This document shows, one piece after another, positions 16,138 to 24,339 of a DNA stretch of 64,000 bases (position 1 is the stretch's first letter; the number at the start of each line of letters is the position of its first letter). The stretch is from the NCBI GenBank assembly GCA_029245065.1, contig JAQWQB010000141.1, positions 1 through 64,000 on the forward strand, read 5' to 3'. The notes beneath the pieces are model-generated. The model was given only the letters and a program-made list of their open reading frames with translations. It ran no database searches and had not been told where the DNA came from. The position numbers and the translations under genes are program-made. The stretch comes from Flavobacteriales bacterium (GTDB lineage: Bacteria; Bacteroidota; Bacteroidia; Flavobacteriales_D; Sanyastnellaceae).

Positions 16138-16889
16138 AATTAGTCATCGTTCAAGCAAGAATGGGCTCAACAAGATTGCCCGGGAAGGTATTGCAAACCA
16201 TTGGCGAACGTACCATATTAGGACATTTACTACACCGTCTTTCACCCTCAACCAAAGTTGATCAATTCATTGTTGCCACTACAGAGAACACAGAAGATGA
16301 CGCCATAGAAAAATGGTGTTCAACGAACAACGTAGCTTGTTTTAGAGGAAGCGATTGGGATGTATTAGAACGTTTTTGGGGCGCCGCGAACAGCTGCAAT
16401 GAAGCACCTGATACCATTGTTCGTATTTGTTGCGACAACCCTCTCCATTCCTACAAAGTATTGGACTTCGTAGTTGCTGAATTTGAAGCCGCAGGTACTG
16501 ATTATTTTTCAAATTCGAACCAAGAACCAGACTACTTGGAAGACGGGTTTGACGTAGAAGTATTTACGTACAACGCTTTGAAAGAAGCAAGGGAAAAAGC
16601 GCGCCTCATGAGTGAGCGTGAACATGTTTGTCCCTACATCAAAAAGCACTTCACTTGCGCTTGGAAAAAAGCGGATCCGAATTATATGTTCAAACTTTCT
16701 GTGGACACCCCTGCAGATTTAAACATCGTAGCTCGTATTTTCGAAGAATTGAAAGCGCATGAGGATTTCAGTATTGAAGAAGTCACTGCTTTGCTGAAAA
16801 GCAAGCCTGAAATCCTCGAATTGAATAAGGAAAGTAAAATCAATAGCGGCTTTAAGAAGTCGCTGGATGAAGATAGAATTGTAAAATGA
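16134..16889 (+). CDS. SpsF-type cytidylyltransferase
   Basis: A 251-residue nucleotidyltransferase starting VIVQARMGSTRLPGKVLQ, the signature of the SpsF branch of acylneuraminate cytidylyltransferases. Further motifs are VRICCDNPLH and SVDTPADLNI. It likely activates a nonulosonic-type acid with CTP to the CMP-sugar. It is a different branch from the NeuA-type enzyme at 28488, so the locus probably activates two acidic sugars. It overlaps both neighbours by 4 bases in a set with a GNAT, class III aminotransferase, SDR and NeuB. Confidence 0.85.
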   Translation: MKLVIVQARMGSTRLPGKVLQTIGERTILGHLLHRLSPSTKVDQFIVATTENTEDDAIEKWCSTNNVACFRGSDWDVLERFWGAANSCNEAPDTIVRICCDNPLHSYKVLDFVVAEFEAAGTDYFSNSNQEPDYLEDGFDVEVFTYNALKEAREKARLMSEREHVCPYIKKHFTCAWKKADPNYMFKLSVDTPADLNIVARIFEELKAHEDFSIEEVTALLKSKPEILELNKESKINSGFKKSLDEDRIVK

Positions 16890-18229
16890 ACAAACCAATC
16901 ACCCTACCTAACGTGACCAATTTTGCGAAAAGCGATGAGCATCGTTCGATGATTCATTCGCTCATTCCAGGTGGCGCGCACACGTATTCAAAAGGAGACG
17001 ATCAATTTCCAGTTCATTCTCCTGCGGCTATTACCCACGCCAAAGGTGTTTACTGCTGGGATCTTGACGGCAACAAATACCTAGACACGCTTATGGGGCT
17101 TACATCGGTTTCGCTAGGCCACGCCTATGAACCAGTATTGGAACGTGTAAAAGAAGAGCTTTCGAGAGGGTCAAACTTCTCTCGTCCGGGAATCATTGAA
17201 CGTGAAATGGCAGAGCGCTTTTTATCGCTCGTTCCTCAACACGACATGATCAAGTACGCCAAAAACGGTTCTGTTGTGACGACCGCTGCCATTAAACTGG
17301 CCAGAGCGCACACAGGACGTAGCATTGTTGCACGAACGGCTGAGCACCCTTTCTATAGTTACGACGATTGGTTCATTGGATCTACTGATTGTGACTTTGG
17401 TGTTCCGCGCGAAGTACAAAACATGACCGTGACGTTTAAGCACAATGACTTGGAAGACCTTGAACGCATGTTCAATGAGTATCCTGGTCAAATTGCTTGC
17501 ATCATTGGCGAGCCAGAAAAATGGCAAGTAATTGAGCCTGATTTCTATGAAAAGGCCATTGCCATTGCTCACAAGCATGGAGCGCTTTGGATCATGGATG
17601 AGATGATCACCGGATTCAAAACAGACTACCCTGGTTCTATTAAGCGATTGAACGCAGAGCCTGACATGGCTACTTGGGGCAAAGGAATTGCAAATGGATT
17701 CTCTTTCTGCGCCTTAACAGGAAAGAAAGAAGTGATGGAGCTTGGTGGTATTCATCGAGAAGGTGAGAAAAAACTATTCCTCGTGAGCACTACACACGGT
17801 GGTGAAACACATGCTATTGCTGCCGGATTGGCAACGATGGATGTCTTCGAGAACAACAATGTTATTGAACACAATCATGCTATTGGTGACCATTTCATCA
17901 AAGGTTTGAATGGTATTTTAGATCGAAGAGGACTTCAAGATTACTTCGACATTACTGGATTCAATTGGAGTGTTGGACTCATCGTGAAGAACGCCCAAAA
18001 GCAGCCTTGCTTGTTCTACCGAACCTTGTTCATGCAAGAAATGATACAACGCGGCGTGCTTTACCAAGGAATTCTGTCTCCTTGTTACTCACACACCATT
18101 GCAGACATTGACTTCATGCTGGCTGCTTTTGACGCCAGTTGTGATGTATTTGAAAAAGCGCTTCAAGATGGGTACGAAAAGTACCTTGTGGGCCCAGAAA
18201 TTAAACCTGTATTTAGAAAGTTCAACTAA
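16886..18229 (+). CDS. Class III (glutamate-1-semialdehyde aminomutase-like) aminotransferase
   Basis: A 447-residue PLP enzyme: PGGAHTYSKG near the N-terminus, the PLP-binding Asp in WIMDEMITGF and the Schiff-base Lys near residue 266 in TWGKGIANG. The family includes HemL, but the position in a sugar operon argues for amination of a keto sugar. Known nonulosonate pathways (PseC, LegC) use DegT-type aminotransferases, so a class III enzyme is unusual here. The SDR encoded next could supply the keto substrate. It starts inside the previous stop (ATGA) and ends in a TAATG overlap with the SDR gene. Confidence 0.85.
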   Translation: MNKPITLPNVTNFAKSDEHRSMIHSLIPGGAHTYSKGDDQFPVHSPAAITHAKGVYCWDLDGNKYLDTLMGLTSVSLGHAYEPVLERVKEELSRGSNFSRPGIIEREMAERFLSLVPQHDMIKYAKNGSVVTTAAIKLARAHTGRSIVARTAEHPFYSYDDWFIGSTDCDFGVPREVQNMTVTFKHNDLEDLERMFNEYPGQIACIIGEPEKWQVIEPDFYEKAIAIAHKHGALWIMDEMITGFKTDYPGSIKRLNAEPDMATWGKGIANGFSFCALTGKKEVMELGGIHREGEKKLFLVSTTHGGETHAIAAGLATMDVFENNNVIEHNHAIGDHFIKGLNGILDRRGLQDYFDITGFNWSVGLIVKNAQKQPCLFYRTLFMQEMIQRGVLYQGILSPCYSHTIADIDFMLAAFDASCDVFEKALQDGYEKYLVGPEIKPVFRKFN

Positions 18230-19053
18230 TGGAACCGAAAAGAACTACCGACCCCACCACCATCAATTTTCGTGAGAAATTCGAGTTGAAGGGCAAGGTC
18301 ATTGTAATCACTGGAGCATGTGGACTTGTTGGCCGCGCTTTTTGCGAAGCTGCTGCACAGTTCGGCGCTCATGTAGTAGCTGTGGACATCCCCCAAGCTG
18401 ACCCGGCTGCTTTCGCCAAGGAATTGGAAGAGAGACATGACAACAAAATGCTCGGTGTTGCCCTGGATGTTGCTTCGAAAGAAGATGTTTCTGCGCTTCT
18501 AGCAAGCACGCTAGACCGCTTTGGCACCATTGATGGCCTCGTGAATGGTCACCAAAACAAAAGCCACCTCATCTTCGAGCCGTTTGAAGACGTTTCTGAA
18601 GACAACTGGGATACCGTGGTGAATATTAACCTAAAAGGTACTTTTCTTACTTGCCAAGTACTGGGAAGCTGGATGGCAAATAACGGCGGTGGAAGTATTA
18701 TTAATATTCCTTCAACCTACAGTGTTGTTGCTCCAAACCAAAATCTTTACAAAGGAACAAGTCTTGGTTGTCCGGCAGCATACAGCGCTTCCAAAGGTGG
18801 AATTGACGCGCTTTCACGTTACTTAGCCTCGTATTGGGCTACAAAAAAAGTACGCGTAAATATGATTACACCACATGGGGTGTGGAACAACCATGAAAAA
18901 CAATTCGAAGACAACTTCGCACGCTTCTCCCCTATGGAACGATTGAGTTACAATCATGAAGTTGCGAGTGCAATGATCTATTTGCTCTCTGACGCATCTA
19001 GCTACGTTACAGGCGACAACATGCTTGTGGAAGGTGGTTGGACCGTATGGTGA
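18229..19053 (+). CDS. Short-chain dehydrogenase/reductase (SDR)
   Basis: A 274-residue classical SDR: the cofactor motif TGACGLVG near residue 30, catalytic Ser in INIPSTYS and the YSASK pair (Tyr185, Lys189). It ends with the usual GDNMLVEGGWTVW. It probably oxidises a hydroxyl to a ketone, or reduces a ketone, on a sugar intermediate, providing or using the substrate of the adjacent aminotransferase. It is not an extended SDR of the PseB/LegB dehydratase type; none of those is encoded nearby. Confidence 0.85.
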   Translation: MEPKRTTDPTTINFREKFELKGKVIVITGACGLVGRAFCEAAAQFGAHVVAVDIPQADPAAFAKELEERHDNKMLGVALDVASKEDVSALLASTLDRFGTIDGLVNGHQNKSHLIFEPFEDVSEDNWDTVVNINLKGTFLTCQVLGSWMANNGGGSIINIPSTYSVVAPNQNLYKGTSLGCPAAYSASKGGIDALSRYLASYWATKKVRVNMITPHGVWNNHEKQFEDNFARFSPMERLSYNHEVASAMIYLLSDASSYVTGDNMLVEGGWTVW

Positions 19054-20117
19054 AAATTGAACACATGAAACTAACAGACTTTTTAGATAATTATGACCCA
19101 CGCGTGCTTACGAGACCGTATGTCATTGCTGAGGCTGGGGTGAACCACGAAGGCTCAATGGATCTTGCAAAAAGACTTATTGACGAAGCCGCGGAAGGTG
19201 GGGCTCACGCCATTAAATTTCAAACGTACAAGGCCGAAACCATTGCGTCAAAAGACTCTCCTTATTACTGGGATATTACCAAAGAGTCTACCCGCAGTCA
19301 GTTCGAACTTTTCAAGAAGTACGACAAATTCTGGAAGGGCGAATACGAGGAACTTGCGAAGTACTGCGAAACGGCAGGAATTGAGTTCATGAGCACTCCG
19401 TTCGATGTGGAATCAGCAAATTTCTTGAATGAAATGATGCCTGTGTTCAAAATATCCTCTTCGGATTTAACGAACCTACCGTTCATTGAGCACATGTGCA
19501 AGTTTGGAAAACCAATGATTCTATCTACTGGTGCTGCCTACCTATGGGAGGTTCAACAGGCGGTTGAAGTCATTGAAAAGCATGGTAACCAACTCTGTTT
19601 GATGCACTGTGTATTGAACTACCCTACTGAAGATCAGAATGCTCATTTGGGCATGATTAAAGACTTGATTCGTCAATTCCCAGACCATGTTCCCGGCTAC
19701 AGTGATCACACGCTACCAAAAGACATGGAAGTCATGAAAATGGCCACCCTTCTTGGAGCTGCAGTCATTGAGAAGCATTTTTCTCACGACAAAACCTTGC
19801 CTGGAAACGACCATTACCACGCCATGGACAAGGAAGACATGAAGCACTTCAACTCGGTAATGGACAAAACATTTGAGCTACTCGGGTCATTCAAGCTTTC
19901 GGCACTACCTAGTGAAGAAAAATCGCGTCAAAATGCGCGTAGAAGCCTTGTTGCAGCACGACAAATCCCAGCTGGAAAAGCCATTGAAAGAGAAGACTTG
20001 ACATGGAAGAGACCAGCCAAAGGAATTAGTCCGAAAGAAATTGAAGTGGTGCTTGGCAAGAAAGCTACACGTACCATCGAAGAAGATGAAATCTTGATGT
20101 GGAATGCCCTCGACTGA
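19047..20117 (+). CDS. neuB: NeuB/SpsE-type nonulosonic acid synthase with SAF domain
   Basis: About 356 residues. The TIM-barrel opens with YVIAEAGVNHEGSMDLA and includes IKFQTYKAE, MSTPFD, ILSTGA, GYSDHT and IEKHFSHDK, all typical of NeuB. The C-terminal SAF (antifreeze-like) domain covers about 295-356. The enzyme condenses phosphoenolpyruvate with an amino-hexose or similar to give a nonulosonic (sialic-like) acid. ATG 19047 overlaps the SDR stop; ATG 19065 is an alternative. The longer reading from TTG 19038 is unlikely. The DUF4910 gene begins 14 bases before its stop. Confidence 0.9.
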   Translation: MVKIEHMKLTDFLDNYDPRVLTRPYVIAEAGVNHEGSMDLAKRLIDEAAEGGAHAIKFQTYKAETIASKDSPYYWDITKESTRSQFELFKKYDKFWKGEYEELAKYCETAGIEFMSTPFDVESANFLNEMMPVFKISSSDLTNLPFIEHMCKFGKPMILSTGAAYLWEVQQAVEVIEKHGNQLCLMHCVLNYPTEDQNAHLGMIKDLIRQFPDHVPGYSDHTLPKDMEVMKMATLLGAAVIEKHFSHDKTLPGNDHYHAMDKEDMKHFNSVMDKTFELLGSFKLSALPSEEKSRQNARRSLVAARQIPAGKAIEREDLTWKRPAKGISPKEIEVVLGKKATRTIEEDEILMWNALD

Positions 20118-21387
20118 GTTAGAAAAAGACCTTGAATCCTATTTTGATCGTCTTTGGCCAATTTGTCGAAGTCTGACGGGTGACGGTGTTCGCGAAACCC
20201 TTGCCATTTTGCAAGAGGTTGTACCTATGGAGCTGTTTTCAGTTGCTAGCGGGTCAACTGTGTTTGACTGGACCGTCCCGAAAGAATGGAACATCAATGA
20301 AGCTTACATTCTAGATCCTTCAGGTCAGAAAATCATCGACTTCAAGGAAAACAACCTGCACGTATTCAGCTATTCCACTCCTGTGAATACTGAACTCACG
20401 TTTGAGGAACTGAACAAACACCTTCGCACCCTACCTGCCATGCCAACGGCAATCCCCTATGTAACCTCTTATTACAGAGAGCAATGGGGCTTCTGTCTTT
20501 CACATGAACAATGGGAATCGCTTCCCCGTGAAGGCAACTACAGGGTGGTTATTGATAGTTCGCTTACGAACGGCGAACTGAATTATGGCGAATGTGTGCT
20601 ACCAGGAGAGACAGACAAGGAAATTTTGTTCTCTACCTATGTTTGTCATCCGAGTATGGCGAACAATGAATTAAGTGGGCCGCTTGCTCAAGCATTTCTT
20701 TACAAGGAAATCGCCAAGCTAAAAAACAGAAAATACACCTACCGTTTTGTCTTTGCCCCTGAGACGATAGGCATCATTGCTTACCTTGATCGCGTGGGAG
20801 ATCAGCTACTGAAAAACCTCGAAGCTGGTTACGTCTTAACTTGTGTTGGAGACCGAGGACCGCTCACCTACAAACGTTCTAAGCAAGGCCAGTCTGTGGC
20901 TGATAGAACCGCAGAGCACGTTCTAAAACACAGTGAAAAAACGCATGAAATAATTGACTTCGCCGTTGGCGGAAGCGATGAACGACAGTACTGCTCTCCA
21001 GGATTCAACCTACCGGTGGGTTCACTCATGCGCACACCGTACCAGCGTTACAAAGAATACCATACCTCGCTGGATAACAAGGAATTTATATCCTTTTCTC
21101 ATTTGGCCGATACGATTTCCACTTACATGGACATTGTAAAGGTGTTTGAATTGAACGAACCCTATGAGAACAAGGTGAAATTTGGAGAACCTCAGCTAGG
21201 GGAACGTGGCTTGTATCCAGACAGTATCAACCCTGATACCGATAGAGAAAACCTCCATAATTTGCTGCACTTTCTCAGTTTCGCTGACGGTCAAACAGAT
21301 TTGATCACTATTGCTGAAGCACGGAATAGGTCTGCCTTGGTTTTTGAAGAGGCCATTAAGAATTGTCAAGCAAAGGGACTCATCTAG
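20104..21387 (+). CDS. DUF4910-type aminopeptidase-like protein in a sugar operon
   Basis: A 427-residue protein with the fold signature of M28-like zinc aminopeptidases carrying a DUF4910/DUF2172 region. Probable metal ligands occur in CHPSMANNELSG (His), FAPETIGII (Glu) and YHTSLD (His). The family recurs in bacterial polysaccharide and flagellar sugar clusters beside NeuB-type genes, where its substrate is unknown; it might hydrolyse an amide on a sugar or remove an amino-acyl group. The N-terminus opens YFDRLWPICRSLTGDGVRET, a family hallmark. The gene directly abuts the flippase gene. Confidence 0.8.
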   Translation: MPSTELEKDLESYFDRLWPICRSLTGDGVRETLAILQEVVPMELFSVASGSTVFDWTVPKEWNINEAYILDPSGQKIIDFKENNLHVFSYSTPVNTELTFEELNKHLRTLPAMPTAIPYVTSYYREQWGFCLSHEQWESLPREGNYRVVIDSSLTNGELNYGECVLPGETDKEILFSTYVCHPSMANNELSGPLAQAFLYKEIAKLKNRKYTYRFVFAPETIGIIAYLDRVGDQLLKNLEAGYVLTCVGDRGPLTYKRSKQGQSVADRTAEHVLKHSEKTHEIIDFAVGGSDERQYCSPGFNLPVGSLMRTPYQRYKEYHTSLDNKEFISFSHLADTISTYMDIVKVFELNEPYENKVKFGEPQLGERGLYPDSINPDTDRENLHNLLHFLSFADGQTDLITIAEARNRSALVFEEAIKNCQAKGLI

Positions 21388-22848
21388 ATGCTGAAGTTCG
21401 TCTTTAAGAATTCACTCTTATACACGTTTGCGAACCAAATCCCGATGTTCGCCAACTTACTACTGTACCCTTTAATCACCGAATTTCTTACCGCATTTGA
21501 CTACTTCGTATTCGGTACCGCAATGGGTTACATGGGGCTGTTTGGCATGTTAGCTGACCTGGGAATGTCGCCGCTTTTTCAAAATGCTTTTTTCAAAAAA
21601 GAGAAGCATTACCGAAAGTTTTGGTCTAGGTACCTCGGGTTCCTCCTGTTGTACAAACTCTTTTACGGAATGGTTGCCGGAACCATGATTTGGCTGGTGT
21701 TTCGAAACGAGCTTCCTTCAGATCGACTGTGGCTCATCATAGGCTTGCTGGTTACACCACTTGTAACGTTCGATTTGACCAGAGGTGTTGGTATGCGCTT
21801 GATGCAGTTCAAGCACAAACACCGAGTGGTTCACTTGTCAACAGCCATTGCAGGAGCGCTAACAGTGGTCACGACCTTTATTACCATTTACATCATGAAG
21901 TTGGGCTACTTAGGCTTCTTCATTTCGAACTTTGTCAGCGTTATTTTTCAGGGAATTTTCTTCGCGTTTGTGATCTATGGAAAGGAGCGTATTCTTCCTA
22001 GTTTTCAGCTGAAGAGAAGGCAGATAAAAGGGTGGCTAAAGATCTCGTTGCCTCTTGTCCCACATAAATTTTCAGACTACCTCCTCACGTCAAGTGACCG
22101 AATTGTCCTCGATCAATATTTGGGCGTTTCCAATGTATCAACGGCTACCGTTGGGATGTACAACGTGGCTTACAATTTCGCCAGTTACTTCAATAGTTTC
22201 AGTGGGCAGGTGAACACCGTTGTTTCTCCTATATATTTCAGTCTTTTCCGCGATAAGAACCCACGTGTTCATCTGATCATTCGTCAGTTCACATTTATCT
22301 GGTTAGCATTCAATTACATTGCAGCAACACTCGCTGGTTTGTGGTCAAAAGAAGTGTTCGCTTTCTTCTTCATGAACAACAATGACGGACTTGAAACGGC
22401 CTACAAATACACGGTCTTTTTATTTATGGCATTTTGCTACCGTCCGCTTTACGTGGCTTCTGTTGAGTTTGTCATTTTCAAAGAAAAGACCATGTCGCTT
22501 TTCAAGATTACGACGGCAGCAGGAATTTTGAATGTTGTCCTGAACCTTGCACTTGTTCCAATTTTCGGGATTGAGGCAGCTATATTCTCCACCTTCTTGT
22601 GCTACATGTACATGGGGGTTTCTGGTCACTTGTTCAAAGACACCAAGCAGTACTTGCCTCTTCCGTACTACCCATTGCTTGTTTTTGCCGGAGTAACATT
22701 GACCGGGTTTTTCGTCTATTATGCCGTTGAATTCCACTGGCTCTACAAGATCGGAATCTCTGCACTCATGGGAATTGGCGCGGTTGTGTACTACTTGAAA
22801 AAAGGGAAGTTCGTAATTCGTGAGATTCAACAAATCAGAGTGAAGTAA
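21388..22848 (+). CDS. Wzx-type polysaccharide flippase
   Basis: A 486-residue integral membrane protein with about 12-14 hydrophobic helices over its whole length and no large soluble domain. The N-terminus (KNSLLYTFANQIPMFANLLL) and overall layout match MOP-family O-antigen and capsule flippases. It would move lipid-linked repeat units to the periplasmic side. It starts immediately after the previous stop. A -7-like promoter box lies just after its stop, so a new transcript may begin there. Confidence 0.88.
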   Translation: MLKFVFKNSLLYTFANQIPMFANLLLYPLITEFLTAFDYFVFGTAMGYMGLFGMLADLGMSPLFQNAFFKKEKHYRKFWSRYLGFLLLYKLFYGMVAGTMIWLVFRNELPSDRLWLIIGLLVTPLVTFDLTRGVGMRLMQFKHKHRVVHLSTAIAGALTVVTTFITIYIMKLGYLGFFISNFVSVIFQGIFFAFVIYGKERILPSFQLKRRQIKGWLKISLPLVPHKFSDYLLTSSDRIVLDQYLGVSNVSTATVGMYNVAYNFASYFNSFSGQVNTVVSPIYFSLFRDKNPRVHLIIRQFTFIWLAFNYIAATLAGLWSKEVFAFFFMNNNDGLETAYKYTVFLFMAFCYRPLYVASVEFVIFKEKTMSLFKITTAAGILNVVLNLALVPIFGIEAAIFSTFLCYMYMGVSGHLFKDTKQYLPLPYYPLLVFAGVTLTGFFVYYAVEFHWLYKIGISALMGIGAVVYYLKKGKFVIREIQQIRVK

Positions 22849-22855
22849 GGATGGT

Positions 22856-22863
22856 TACCTTTG
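22856..22863 (+). promoter_or_regulatory. Internal -7 promoter box after the flippase gene
   Basis: TACCTTTG matches TAnnTTTG. A TTG start at 22861 would lie inside the box, which favours ATG 22891 for the downstream gene. Confidence 0.55.
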
Positions 22864-22890
22864 CACCTTACTAACCACCAGATCGGACTT

Positions 22891-24279
22891 ATGCCTCTTC
22901 TTACATTTAGTCAGCTTCGCGAAGGAATTGACCAACGAATGGATGATCCTGCTATTACGCAGGGGAAGACGCATTGCTTCTACAAGATTTTTCAGCATGC
23001 TTTGACGTATTCGCTAACAGAATCGCATCAGAAGCTTTTAAAAAATAGGCTGCATTGGCCTGTTTTCGCACAGCGTGCTATTTACCGATTGAAATCATTC
23101 AACCATTCTGTCTCACCTTCCAAGATGAAATCCATTTTATTGATGGACGATGGGCGAATAGGAACCGATGAAAACGGAACGGTTAAATCGTATTATTTTG
23201 GTCCGCTGTTGGATGAATTGGGGCGTGACGGAATTAGCATAGCAAGAGACCACAACCACGATTCAGCATTGCCTCGTGAGTATGAACTCAGCGACATTGA
23301 ACTCTTTCGCAGAACTCCCATCGACCCTACAGAGGGGAAAATGCTGGAAGACATTTCCTTCGTGCTCTCAAAAGCCAAAAAGTCGGGAAAGTTCAACGAC
23401 GTCGAAATTGATCACATCTCTTCTGCATTGCACAGTTTTTTTGAGCAATACCACATGTTTTACCAGTGGCTCAAAAACAGTGGTGTAAAGCACCTTCTCA
23501 TGACCAATCATTACCATAGAGAAGGAATCATTGCGGCTGCAAAAGACTTGGGCATCATCTCCTTCGAATTTCAACATGGACTTATTGCAGCACAGGATTT
23601 GTACTACGTTTATGACAACAAGCTAGCCCCATTTGCGGACAAGGCCTTCTTCTGCGATCATTTGGTCGTTTTTGGGGACTATTGGAAAAACGTTCTTTTG
23701 AAGGGTGCTGGTTATGCTCCGGAACAGCTGATTGTAGCGGGAGATTATTCCATTCAGCGGAAAGCTTGGAAGAAGCATTTGAGTGTTGAAAAGGAGAACG
23801 CCATTTTTATTGGTGCGCAGAAAAACATGCCTGAGCATTACATTCGGTACACGAAGCAGCTGCTTTCCATCATTGAAGAAAAGCATCCCGAATGGGAAGT
23901 TTGGGTCAAGCTTCATCCGTATGAGAAAGAGCCAAAAATGTACAATGAATTATTGCGTTCGAAGTACTGCAAACTCTACGGAAATGGCGATGATCTGATG
24001 GCGCTACTCAGTAAATCGAAAATTCAAATTAGCGTTTACAGCACCACTTTCTTTGACGCATTGGGACTGGGAGTTGTGAATTTCTCGTTGCAGAACTACA
24101 CCACAGGAAGTGATTATGCAAAGGCTATGGCTGAAGAAGGAATGGCTGTTCCCTTGCTGTTCGATGAAGATCCAGTAGAAAAATTCGAGCTTCATCAGCA
24201 AGAAAATTTGCTCAATCGGGAAGATGTTTACGGCCCCATTGACTTGTCAAAATTAAAGGCACTTCTTGACTTGAACTAA
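22891..24279 (+). CDS. Putative GT-B transferase with HP and S/T motifs (capsule or sialyltransferase-like)
   Basis: A 462-residue protein without a confident family name. Features: FEFQHGLIAAQDLYY and a later Rossmann-like half with VAGDYSIQRKAW, VWVKLHPYEKE (HP motif) and SVYSTTFFDALGLG (S/T motif). HP plus S/T motifs occur in GT-B enzymes such as bacterial sialyl- and polysialyltransferases and in capsule or CDP-glycerol transferases. In a locus with CMP-sugar genes, transfer of a nonulosonic acid is a reasonable but unproven idea. ATG 22891 is chosen because the promoter box overlaps the upstream TTG. Confidence 0.6.
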   Translation: MPLLTFSQLREGIDQRMDDPAITQGKTHCFYKIFQHALTYSLTESHQKLLKNRLHWPVFAQRAIYRLKSFNHSVSPSKMKSILLMDDGRIGTDENGTVKSYYFGPLLDELGRDGISIARDHNHDSALPREYELSDIELFRRTPIDPTEGKMLEDISFVLSKAKKSGKFNDVEIDHISSALHSFFEQYHMFYQWLKNSGVKHLLMTNHYHREGIIAAAKDLGIISFEFQHGLIAAQDLYYVYDNKLAPFADKAFFCDHLVVFGDYWKNVLLKGAGYAPEQLIVAGDYSIQRKAWKKHLSVEKENAIFIGAQKNMPEHYIRYTKQLLSIIEEKHPEWEVWVKLHPYEKEPKMYNELLRSKYCKLYGNGDDLMALLSKSKIQISVYSTTFFDALGLGVVNFSLQNYTTGSDYAKAMAEEGMAVPLLFDEDPVEKFELHQQENLLNREDVYGPIDLSKLKALLDLN

Positions 24280-24339
24280 TTCGTTTTTCGTAACTTAACG
24301 ACTTGTTACGGGGGGATTTACCTCAAACTGGGAGAAAAC

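Noticed and set aside
16886-18229. HemL (glutamate-1-semialdehyde aminomutase) for heme synthesis
   Set aside because: Same fold, but tightly coupled on both sides to sugar genes; no heme genes nearby.
24289-24310. Hairpin cgtaac/gttacg as a terminator after the transferase gene
   Set aside because: Only a 6-bp stem with a 10-base loop, followed by a G-run instead of T's.
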